Part shown: positions 34,501-42,476 of the stretch, piece by piece
How positions within the stretch are numbered: position 1 is the first letter of the stretch
Layout: every line of letters begins with the position of its first letter
From: Dipteris shenzhenensis
Lineage: Eukaryota; Polypodiophyta; Polypodiopsida; Gleicheniales
Direction: 5' to 3' (one strand)
NCBI GenBank assembly: GCA_047967505.1
Contig: CM106540.1
Length of the DNA stretch: 64,000 nucleotides
Translations under genes and position numbers: made by a program
Notes under the pieces: model-generated
The model's database searches: none
What the model saw: only the letters and a program-made list of their open reading frames with translations
What the model was told of the DNA's origin: nothing

Positions 34501-35700
34501 GGTATGACTTCTTTTCCTAAGGTCAAGGATCTCTATGTCAGGATCCTCGATGCCTGATTCACTTAGAAGATTCACCCTTGGAATATTGGGACATTTCATG
34601 CGATAATGACCCTTCTGGTGGCACTCGTAGCACACAACATTGGCATGTTCTCTTGGAGGGTGATTGGCTTGATTTTTGATGCCCACCATCTCATTCAGGG
34701 CCTTGGCTAGGTCATTGACCTCCAAGTTCTTTAGCAGGAGGGGCCAGGGGAGTAGGAAGGAGGGGGGCTCATGGGCAAGGCTGGGGAAATCTTCCAGGTA
34801 GAGGTTGAGGGTATACTCCTTGTTGAGGGTAAGCATCTAAGGGAGGACCATACATTTGAGGTGGAGGTGGTGGATACATCCATGATGGGGGGTGGGGGTA
34901 TGCCCCTGAGTTGGACCCCCCAGGTTATTGTTGCAAGAATTGAGGGGGTTGTGGAGGGACAATCGTCTTTTTTGAAGTGGGGTCAGATTGAACTTTATCA
35001 AACTTTTGAGCAATCTCATGTGCTAGCACCATGGTTTCTGGATTCTCCCATTTAAGCTTGAGTCGGAATTCATCACTTGCTCCTACTATGAGGTAGCCCA
35101 ACACATGTTGAGTCATTCCAACTCAAAATCTAGCGTTGTCCTCCTGCATGGCAATTAAACGATCCAAGAGCACGGCCGCTCCATCCACATATCGATGTGC
35201 TGTCTCACCTTCTGACTGTCTTCAGGTTTGCCACCTGCAGGTACACATTCTCCGGCTCCTATTCTTTGTGTTGAAATACTCGATCATAGCTACTGTCAAC
35301 CTTGGCCAACTTTGGCAAACGTCTTCGACCTGCTTCTCGTACCACACTTGAGCCAAAACCTCTAGAAATGTGGGAAGAACCAACAACCATCTATCTTCAG
35401 CAAGAAAGTTAAGAGAAACACAATGGTGCTTGAAGGCCACAAGATACTCATTTGGATTTTCGTCAACCCGACCACAGAACATGGGAATGTCAGCCACACA
35501 TGGAAGATGGAAAAGAGAGAGACGAAATGAGGCTTATCCATTGGCAAGCAATGGAAAGAGGTAGCTTGAACTGAAAATCAGGTGAAGATTCATCTACAAA
35601 GCACACATAGGTAGGGTAGGGTGTGACTGGTGTATTGTGAAACATTATACGGGAAGAATCTTCAGCATAGATCTTAAAAAGACCAACCCTCATGATATTG
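31600..35700 (-). pseudogene. Ty3/gypsy gag-pol pseudogene, first copy
   Basis: Reading down from about 35700: gag capsid (DIPMFCGRVDENPNEYLVAF, 35497-35222; VLGYLIVGASDEFRLKLKW near 35100), CCHC knuckle (CYECHQKGHYRMKC, about 34640), protease (VCVDGGASCNIM near 34100; YPTILGRPWLR near 33880), RT (VHNIKWVSPVEVTPKTNNKW, WRVCIDYKKLN, 33409-33170; a damaged DDFCIFS block near 32990; GRLLGHIVSSEGIKPNLEKV, 32952-32698), RNase H debris (32700-32300) and the start of integrase (32293-31600). Many stops and frameshifts, including one directly before the catalytic DD. It breaks off at about 31600 inside integrase; no LTR was found. A second copy of the family lies at 50.3-52.9 kb. Confidence 0.88.
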
Positions 35701-36059
35701 CATCCATCTTTACAAGCGAGGGTTAGAGACGCAGTGCTTTATGAGGTTGCTCATCAAGGCAAACAAGAATGCCATGACAAATGTCAATAGTTGGAGAGGT
35801 TGCACATCACCTTCAGCTTCTTCCAGTTCTTGTAGTCGCCATGCTATTTCTTCAAGGGGTGTGCGGTCTGGCATCCTTCTTTTGATCAATGTCCTTGAGG
35901 ACCTTTCTGATGATCTTCCAAAGTTGGTAAACTCGTATCAAATATGCCCAACACTTAGTTTCATGATGACCACAACCTTTGCATTCCTTACAAATGATTA
36001 CCCTCATTCATGGCTTGCGGCTTTGTTGGGGTAGTGCTTCCACTCGTTTCATGCATGAT

Positions 36060-36560
36060 TGAAGTACAAGCTTCATGTGCCAAGAAATCAGCAACTATAT
36101 TTTGAGCTCAAGGGATATGCTAAATTTTTACCTCTTCAAATTGTTGGCAAGGTTCCAATGCTTGTTGATGTCATGGAACCAAGCCTTCGCTCCGCACCTT
36201 CCACCTTCCACTAACTTGTTCACACACGAGTTAAGAATCTCCTTGCACCTCAAGTTGCTTGATGGGATGTTCTTGCGCCTTTTGTAGCCCAAAAATGAGT
36301 GTCGAGTACTCAGCTTGGTTGCAAGTACTTGCTAGTGGAGACTTGCTATAATAATACACCTCACCCCCTAGTGAAGTGAGCTTCACACCCACACTAGTAG
36401 CCTTGGTTGAAGGTTTGTATGCACCGTCAAATTGGAGGAGCCAAGATGTCATCACACCAAGATTGAAATCCGGACATCCCAAGTTTCTCGGTAGTCCAAG
36501 ATAGGTAGAAGGAGAGGGTGGGGAGAATTCAATACTTGAGCAAGACATTCAGCACCAAAT
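36060..36560 (-). pseudogene. Orphan RNase H (RVT_3 / archaeal-type) fragment
   Basis: A frame at 36548-36231 reads LLQFDGAYKPSTKATSVGVK, ASTCNQAEYSTLIFGLQKAQ and EVQGDS, and after stops NIVADFLAHE at about 36100. These hold the four acidic residues of the DEDD active site (D in FDGA, E in NQAEY, D in GDS, D in VADFL) in the spacing of plant RVT_3 RNase H, the extra RNase H of Tat-type Ty3 elements or a domain of LINE/host proteins. No RT or integrase was found attached, so the parent element is unknown. Confidence 0.65.
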
Positions 36561-37113
36561 AAACTTGCAATCCTTTGTTGATAGTTTATCTTTAGACCAA
36601 AAAGAATCACAACTTGAAGCTCAAAATGAGGCACAAAGGGTTGATTATGTACAAAGGGATTCCTTGGTCGAAACATTACCAACCAAGCCCTAGAAACCTT
36701 TGTAGTGAGATCAAGAAGAAATCATTCAATATGAGCTTATCCACAAGAATTAATAAGCAGATGAGCCCATCTCTCCCCAAGCTTGGGGAGCATCCCACCC
36801 TTTGAAGAATGTCACCCTTTTAATTACCTTTGATGCAGCAAGTAGCTCGATCACCGCACAATGAGTGGAATTGAAATCAAAGTCCTCCTAGTGTATCACT
36901 AGTTCTTCACCTTGATTCATCCATGGTGTATCATCCCACTCATCATCTCCTTGAACCATGCATTGTACAATCAATTGGATAAAATCGACATGAAGATTAA
37001 TAAAGAGATCTCGCCAATTGGTAGCTGTAATGAGCGGAGGACCAAGCACCAAATCCTTGAACTCGTTGAGAAGTGACATAAATATCCACCCTCCTCGTGT
37101 GGCGTGCATCCAA
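36561..37113. other. No gene recognised; left flank of the young insertion
   Basis: Only short frames (for example 36888-37109 -, without recognisable motif). This sequence continued into 49545 and beyond before the Ty3 element inserted. Confidence 0.5.
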
Positions 37114-37118
37114 GTAGT
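37114..37118. repeat. Target-site duplication, left (GTAGT)
   Basis: GTAGT directly precedes the TG of the 5' LTR and recurs at 49545-49549 directly after the CA of the 3' LTR. Five base pairs is the usual Ty3/gypsy duplication length. Confidence 0.95.
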
Positions 37119-37162
37119 TGTTGACTCTGTGCCAACATGAACTTATGAAGAAAGAGAAGGTG

Positions 37163-37465
37163 ATACAACTTTGTGATACAACTTTGTGTTACAACTTTGT
37201 GTTACAACTTCTAGACACAACTTTATGTTACGACTTTATGTAACAACTTTGTGTTACAAGTTTGTGTTACAACTTCTACATGAAGAGAGAGAATGTGTTA
37301 CGACTTTGTGACACAACTTTGTGTTACAACTTTGTGTAACAACTTTGTGATACAACTTTGTGACACAACTTTGTGTTACAACTTTGTGTAACAACTTTGT
37401 GTTACAACTTCTACATGTAGAGAGAGAAAGTGATACAACTTTGTGATACGACTTTGTGTTACATG
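37163..37465 (+). promoter_or_regulatory. U3 array of ~13-bp repeats
   Basis: About 18 imperfect copies of TACAACTTTGTGT (variants TACGACTTTGTG, ACAACTTTATGT) upstream of the TATA box, interrupted by longer 'acttctacatgaagagagag' units. The position in U3 fits an enhancer-like array. It is repeated in the 3' LTR at 48272-48574. Function is an inference. Confidence 0.7.
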
Positions 37466-37489
37466 CAGAGAGAGAAGCTCTCCAACTTG

Positions 37490-37497
37490 TATAAATA
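37490..37497 (+). promoter_or_regulatory. LTR TATA box
   Basis: TATAAATA downstream of the 13-mer array and upstream of unique sequence, matching the plant consensus TATAAATA. It is repeated at 48599-48606. It predicts transcription start roughly 25-35 bases downstream, near 37525, defining U3/R. Confidence 0.75.
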
Positions 37498-37949
37498 CCC
37501 CATAATGGAATGAAGCCCACACTCTTGGGGCATTGTGTTGAGTCTACATTGGTATTCCAAGCATTTGTCTCAAGTGTCCATGCTTCCTTGCACTGCACGT
37601 CCAAAAGCATGTCCTAACCTTGCTACCCTTCTCCCCTCTCCTCCAACCTTGCAACCCACCCTCTCCCTCTCCTCCTCCCTCCTCCTCCTCCCTCCTCCTC
37701 CTCCTCCTCCTCCTCCCTCCTCCTCCTCCTCCTCTCTCCTCCCTCTCCTTCCTCCTCTTCCCTCCTCCTCCTTCCTCCTCTTTCTCTTCCTTCACCCATG
37801 CTCTTACACCTTCTTCCTCTCCCACTCCTATGCTTTCCTAAACCCTTAAACTCCATGATCTACGAGGGAGACGAGTTCTCCACCATGTATTCTACTCTGA
37901 ACCTTGGACCCTCCTTCTAACCCTGGACTCCTTCTAAACCTTGGAACCT

Positions 37950-38235
37950 CTTTCTAAACCCTGGAACCTCCTTTTGAACCCTTAAACTCTTTCTAAACCC
38001 TGGAACCTCCTTCTGAACCCTTAAACTCCTCCTAAACCCTACAACCCCCAATGAAGGCGAAAGCCTTCATTACCCCAACAACAATGGTTTATCTTTCTAA
38101 ACCCTGGAACCTCCTTCTGAACCCTTAAACTCTTTCTAAACCCTGGAACCTCCTTCTGAACCCTTAAACTCCTCCTAAACCCTACAACCCCCAATGAAGG
38201 CGAAAGCCTTCATTACCCCAACAACAATGGTTTAC
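37950..38235 (+). repeat. 143-bp tandem duplication carrying GAAA-tetraloop hairpins
   Basis: Two copies (37950-38092 and 38093-38235). Each contains two 'aaaccctggaacctccttctg' sub-repeats and a perfect hairpin: AATGAAGGC, loop GAAA, GCCTTCATT (38050-38071 and 38193-38214; 49159-49180 and 49302-49323 in the other LTR). The nine-pair stem closed by a GNRA tetraloop lies downstream of the TATA box, so it should be in the transcript. Confidence 0.85.
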
Positions 38236-38400
38236 GTGCCTTTTACACATGCTTGCATTTTGTTTACTCACCACACTTAAGCCTACGTCTCTCACCGGAA
38301 CACGACTCGAGGTCCTAAGCTACACATATACTACAACGACAATTCCAATATATCTGTAGGTGACAAAAAGCCTCGGAACCCTGCAACATAGAATAACCCA

Positions 38401-38430
38401 GCTCTTCCTACAAAAGCAGTAGGAAAGAGC
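38401..38430 (+). other. Stem-loop at the LTR 3' end
   Basis: GCTCTTCCTAC and GTAGGAAAGAGC pair with one bulged A around an AAAAGCA loop, ending a few bases before the LTR terminus and eight bases before the primer site. It is repeated at 49510-49539. The position suits a U5 stem next to the PBS. Confidence 0.65.
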
Positions 38431-38437
38431 CAACATT

Positions 38438-38455
38438 TGGCGCCGCTGCCGGGGA
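38438..38455 (+). other. Primer-binding site, tRNA-Asp type
   Basis: TGGCGCCGCTGCCGGGGA begins two bases after the LTR. From general knowledge the 3' end of plant tRNA-Asp(GUC) is complementary to TGGCGCCGTTGCCGGGGA, so 17 of 18 bases pair and the mismatch is T to C at the tenth base. tRNA-Asp priming is known for Athila-type elements. Confidence 0.8.
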
Positions 38456-38771
38456 GACTAGCGTCTCAAGTAGCGAGTAAACATGCGTAGGTAGGTGTAA
38501 AACAAGTCACTACTTCAAACTTTCACGCACATACCACTCAAGGGCAAGGAGAGTAAAAATTTTTCCAAATCTAGCCAAACATATCAACCCCGCACATCCA
38601 CTTTGGGTTACTACCTTAAGAGATTTTCTTAATTTCTTAAATAAAAGCCACATGATGTACAATTAGGCTAGGTAGTGGACACGGTTGCGTAGAGCTTTCA
38701 ATTACGATCATTTTACCTTTTTACAGAAAGGCAAACCGAGCTCCCCATAAAGAGTTATGGCTCGGGAAGAG

Positions 38772-38820
38772 TTTAGGGTTAAACCCTAAACCTAAACCCT
38801 AAACCTAAAATCCAAACCTA
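38772..38820 (+). promoter_or_regulatory. Telo-box cluster with palindrome in the leader
   Basis: TTTAGGGTTAAACCCTAAA (38772-38790) is a 9+1+9 palindrome of the plant telomere-type heptamer, followed by further 'cctaaaccctaaacc' copies to about 38820. AAACCCTAA is the known plant telo-box; a role here is inferred. Confidence 0.6.
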
Positions 38821-39104
38821 TAAAAACCTACTCCACCCCCCCTCATTCTTCATCTCACACTTTTTGCCTCCATTCTCTTCCTCCTTCCGAGCCCCACGCA
38901 AGACACTCCTCCCTCTCCATCGACCGCCCCCTTACTCCTTTCCTCGCCATGTAAGTGACATCGAGCCCTTCTCGCAGCGATGACCTAGCCTTCCACCCAC
39001 CGTCCATTGTTCCGCGACAATCCCGTTCTATCGAGAAAGACTTGGAGAGCGTCAGGTAACCACTTCGCCTTGCTTTTCAATTTCCGTCTTTCAGTTTTTT
39101 GTTG

Positions 39105-40444
39105 TTGCTCTTTTATCCCTCCCCCTCCACCACCACCTCCCCCTCTCCCCCTCCCCCTCTCCACCCTCACCTCCCCCTCTCCCCCTCCCCCTCCATCTCC
39201 CCCTCCCCCTCTCCCCCTCCCCCTCCACCTCCCCCTCTCCACCTCCCCCTCCACCTCCCCCTCCCCCTCTCCACCTCCCCCTCCATCTCCCCCTCCCCCT
39301 CCACCCTCACCTCCCCCTCTCCCCCTCCCCCTCCATCTTCACCTCCCCCTCCACCCTCACCTCCCCCTCTCCCCCTCCCCCTCCATCTCCACCTCCCCCT
39401 CTCCCCCTCCCCCTCCCCCTCTCCCCCTCCCCCTCCATCTTCACCTCCCCCTCCACCCTCACCTCCCCCTCTCCCCCTCCCCCTCCATCTCCACCTCCCC
39501 CTCTCCCCCTCCCCCTCCCCCTCTCCTCCACCACCTCCTCCACCACCTCCCCCCTCCCCCCCTCCTCCACCTCCTCCACCACCTCCCCCCTCCACCACCT
39601 CCCCCTCCCCCCCTCCCCACTTCTCTCTCCTTTCTCTCTCCTCTCTCCCCTTTTTCCTCTCTCTCTCTCTCTTCTCTCTCTCCACCCCCCTCACTCTCTC
39701 CTCTCTCCCCCTCGTTCTCTCTCCACCCCCCCTCACTCTCTCCTCTCTCCCCCTCGTTCTCTCTCCACCCCCCCTCACTCTCTCCTCTCTCCCCCTTACC
39801 CCCTCCCCCTGACCCCGCCCCCTCTCTCTCGACTATCCCCAACCCACTCCCCACCCCACCCCCCGCCCTCCTACCCCGCGGCGGCGCTCCGCAGAGACGC
39901 CGCCGCCCCCGCGCAGCGCCACCCCTGCGGCGGCGCCCCCGCCCGCGCCCTCCTACCCCGCCCGCGCCCTCCTTCCCCGCCCGCACCCCTCCTCCGCCGC
40001 CCCGCGGCGGCAACCCCACGCCACCCCGCCCGCGCCCCCGCCTACCCCGGCCACCGCCCCGCGGCGGCGACCCCACGCCGCCCCCGCCCGCAAACCAGCC
40101 CCCCGCCTACCCCGCCCTGTGCCTCCTACCCCGCCCGCGCCCTGTGCCTCCTACCCCGCCAACGCCCCCGCCTACCCCGCCCCGCGCCCGCCACCCCGCC
40201 CGCGCCCCCGCCCACCCCGCTCGCCGACCCGCGCCCCCCGCCGGCAGCCCCACGCCCCTCCCCACCCCGCGCCCTTCCTCGCCCTCCCCCTCCCCCTCGC
40301 ACACCCCTTTTTTCCCCCCCCCCTGCGCAACCCCCTCCTCCTCCCCTGCGCACCCCCCCCCCTTGCGAAAACCCCCCCCCCCCCCCCCCGGGCGCCGCCA
40401 TCGGCAAAGCCCCCACCCCCCCCAAAAAAAAAAAAAAAAAAAAA
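39105..40444 (+). repeat. Low-complexity leader tract: pyrimidine-rich, then GC-rich, then poly-C/poly-A
   Basis: 39105-39835 is almost pure C/T on the plus strand (CCCCCT, CCCCTCCA units). 39840-40420 is extremely GC-rich (CCCGCCCG units, 'gcggcggc'). Runs of C near 40365-40390 and 21 A residues (40424-40444) close the tract. Frames of up to 480 codons here read almost only Pro/Ser/Leu or Arg/Gly and are open in several frames on both strands, so they are composition, not genes. A shorter, diverged counterpart exists in the minus-strand relative at about 15062-15640. Confidence 0.85.
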
Positions 40445-40645
40445 CCTAACCTAAACTAACCTCAGGTTAGTTGTTAACTGCAGTTAGGTTAGTGGTTAAC
40501 CTAGGTTAGGTTAGGTTAGGTCGGCTAACCCTAGGTTAGTTAGTCTAACTTGGTTAGGTTAGAATACCTAGGTTAGGTTCGTATTCCACTACAAGTACTA
40601 ACTAACTCCAGTCAGTTCAACCTCCCAGTTACAGTAACTGGGAGG
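40445..40645 (+). repeat. GGTTAG/CTAACC inverted-repeat cluster and 25-nt palindrome
   Basis: Right after the A run, hexamers GGTTAG and CTAACC alternate densely in both orientations (for example AGGTTAGGTTAGGTTAGG near 40507), giving many self-complementary pairings. At 40621-40645 CCTCCCAGTTAC and GTAACTGGGAGG are perfect 12-base arms around one A. The counterpart cluster in the minus-strand relative lies at 14800-15060. Confidence 0.8.
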
Positions 40646-41129
40646 ACCTCAGTTCGTTAGTCTAACTAGAGTCACTTGGTTTCAACCCCTCGGTTGGACT
40701 TAAAGTCCATTCACACTAGCATTAGGACCCCCCAAACGCCAAAATTAGCCCTCCTTTAACCCCTCGAAACTCATCCGTTTGGGACCCAAATTGAACCCCG
40801 TTTGAACCCAGATTTCACACACGGAAACACCACGTTACGGGGTATTTTTCCAGCCCATTGCACACCATTTCGGCATCCCTAGCACACGTTCGTTCGCGCC
40901 CCCGCGTGGGCCTCATTTTGCATTAATTCACTCGTATTTTCACGCCGCGACCTCCGATTAACGATCCGTCAGCACCGGCACATTTCCCTACACACGTAGG
41001 ACAATCCTAGGCACCTTCTTAACACGACGGTCCCTACACAAACTAACATCACTCTAACTCTCCTAACGACACCACCTCCACGCCCGCCCTTGGGGTAGCG
41101 ATCCCCTTAGCCAATCACGCACCATCTGC

Positions 41130-42113
41130 ATGCAGTTACGTTCTGGCCAACGACTTCGACTCCAACGCTCGCCCAATCCCCAACTTACTCCACTGCAACA
41201 ACCGCCCCTGCCAATCCTCTACCCCGAATCCCCTCCTGAGGTTCAACAACTTCCTTTAACTCCTCCACGCCCCCACATGGCTGGACGCCGTCCTGAGCAT
41301 GATGGGGACATCGAGCTCGATGCCGAGGCTGACAACTTCTTCAATCGACGAAATCACAACAATCACGGCCGACGCCCCTTGGGAAAACTGGAACTTCCCA
41401 AATATAATGGTAGGGGAGACCCTGCTCGCTTCCTCCAACATTTTGATGCCGCATGTCGAGCAGGTGGTGATCAATCCCATGAAACTAAGGTGGCTTGGTT
41501 TCCAATGGCCTTAACTGATGAGGCGTCAGAATGGTACCTCGACCTTCTTGTGGAAGAACGTGCTACATGGGACCTACTTCAAACTGAATTCAAACGTCGC
41601 TTTCAAATGGAGAGGCTACAAGATGATCCCGCTCTCCAACTCAGCAAGATCGAACAAGGCCGGAGGGAAGATGTACGCACATACCTGGGAAAGATGAAGA
41701 GATTGATCGCCAAATGTGACCCACGCCCAGATGCAAAGTACCTCACGGCATGGTTCATAGCAGGTCTAAGAAAGAAAATCCGCAAGGATATGAAAAAGAT
41801 AAGTAGCTATGAAACATTCAGTGCTGCTCATGCGGCAGCCATTGACATCGAAGATGGCATGACAGATTCAGACACTAGCAGTGATGATGCCAGATCAAAT
41901 ACACGAGATAAGCGCTCGAAAAAAGGTAAATCAAAGGACACTGCCGAAACATCCAATGAAGATCGCCTCGAGGCCATGACCTTGAAGCTGAAAGAAGATA
42001 TGATGCAGGCCATGGATCAAAAACTTCACTTGTCTCAGCCGCCAACTCAAACATATCCACGGCGAGAAAATGTCTGGTGCCCACACTGCTTGGCCAATCA
42101 TACAGGCAAATGA
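41130..42113 (+). CDS. Retrotransposon Gag (broken at its C-terminus)
   Basis: Starts MQLRSGQRLRL, a start shared with the relative at 14353. A Pro-rich N-terminal part precedes the capsid (Retrotrans_gag) region at about residues 85-240: PKYNGRGDPARFLQHFDAAC, WFPMALTDEASEWYLDLL, then GRREDVRTYLGKMKRLIAK and WFIAGLRKKIRKDMKK. A charged linker (TRDKRSKKGKSKD) and the first knuckle residues (WCPHCLANH) follow. The frame stops at TGA 42111-42113 in the middle of the knuckle. Comparison with 13328-13606 shows one extra base here, so the stop results from a frameshift and is not the natural end. Gag forms the particle and binds the element RNA. Confidence 0.9.
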   Translation: MQLRSGQRLRLQRSPNPQLTPLQQPPLPILYPESPPEVQQLPLTPPRPHMAGRRPEHDGDIELDAEADNFFNRRNHNNHGRRPLGKLELPKYNGRGDPARFLQHFDAACRAGGDQSHETKVAWFPMALTDEASEWYLDLLVEERATWDLLQTEFKRRFQMERLQDDPALQLSKIEQGRREDVRTYLGKMKRLIAKCDPRPDAKYLTAWFIAGLRKKIRKDMKKISSYETFSAAHAAAIDIEDGMTDSDTSSDDARSNTRDKRSKKGKSKDTAETSNEDRLEAMTLKLKEDMMQAMDQKLHLSQPPTQTYPRRENVWCPHCLANHTGK

Positions 42114-42476
42114 ATGCCCAGTCCTAAGAGCAAGAATCACTGCACAAGCAAATCCACCGCCACGGTTGTGGTGCCATATCTGTGTCGTCGGCGGCCATGA
42201 TGAGACCAGTTGCATCTTCAACATGCGCAACAATCCGCCTCGACCACCACAATACCAAGCGGCACCCATGCCAGTATACAGGCAACCGGCACTTGCACAA
42301 GCGCCCCCACTCCGAGACTAAATCCTGTCCCCGTTCGGACACAAGTCCCACAACTACTCAGGAATCCGAATCCACGACCGTATCCAAGAGCAGCAAATCC
42401 AGCTCCTCAGGCAGTTCCAATACATCAATTACAAGCCGAGGAAGTCGACTCGCTATTTGAGTATGAAGCAGAGTAA
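42105..42476 (+). pseudogene. Gag-pol joint with two compensating frameshifts and one TAA
   Basis: Coding similarity moves to the +1 frame at about 42105 (ANECPVLRARITAQANPP, CHICVVGGHDETSCIFN) and back to the original frame near a C5 run (42304-42308; LNPVPVRTQVPQ, LQAEEVDSLFEYEAE). It then meets TAA at 42474-42476, after which the same frame continues (PVYYVEGAEG) into pol. Gag and pol are therefore in one frame apart from this pair of small indels and one nonsense codon, most simply a C-to-T change of a CAA. Programmed recoding is possible but has no obvious slippery motif. Confidence 0.75.

Larger units (their letters stand above)
37119..38435 (+). repeat. 5' LTR
   Basis: 1,317 bp, starting TGTTG and ending CAACA, a perfect 5-bp terminal inverted repeat. 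It matches 48228-49544 at a constant offset of 11,109 with no indel and two substitutions (37142 C versus A; 37974 T versus C). Internal parts: tandem 13-mers (U3), TATA box, CT-rich tract (37660-37790), a 143-bp tandem duplication with hairpins, and a stem-loop at the 3' end. Confidence 0.97.

Noticed and set aside
37163-37465. CRISPR-like regular repeats
   Set aside because: The 13-mers are contiguous with no unique spacers, lie in LTR U3, and the genome is eukaryotic.
37254-37610. 118-codon minus frame rich in HKVVTQSC-type repeats (also at 48363)
   Set aside because: Translation of the U3 13-mer array, present in both LTRs; no coding evidence.
39007-40449. 480-codon Pro-rich open frame and several long frames on the other strand
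   Set aside because: The sequence is low-complexity C/T and GC repeat, open in several frames on both strands, and lies in a retrotransposon leader. No start context or domain supports a gene.
40445-40600. Telomeric array
   Set aside because: Units are GGTTAG/CTAACC in mixed orientation, not a uniform TTTAGGG tract, and the site is inside an element leader.
42474-42476. U-to-C RNA editing of the gag-pol TAA (a known fern process)
   Set aside because: U-to-C editing is known from organelle transcripts; this is a nuclear retrotransposon, so a simple nonsense mutation or read-through is more likely.
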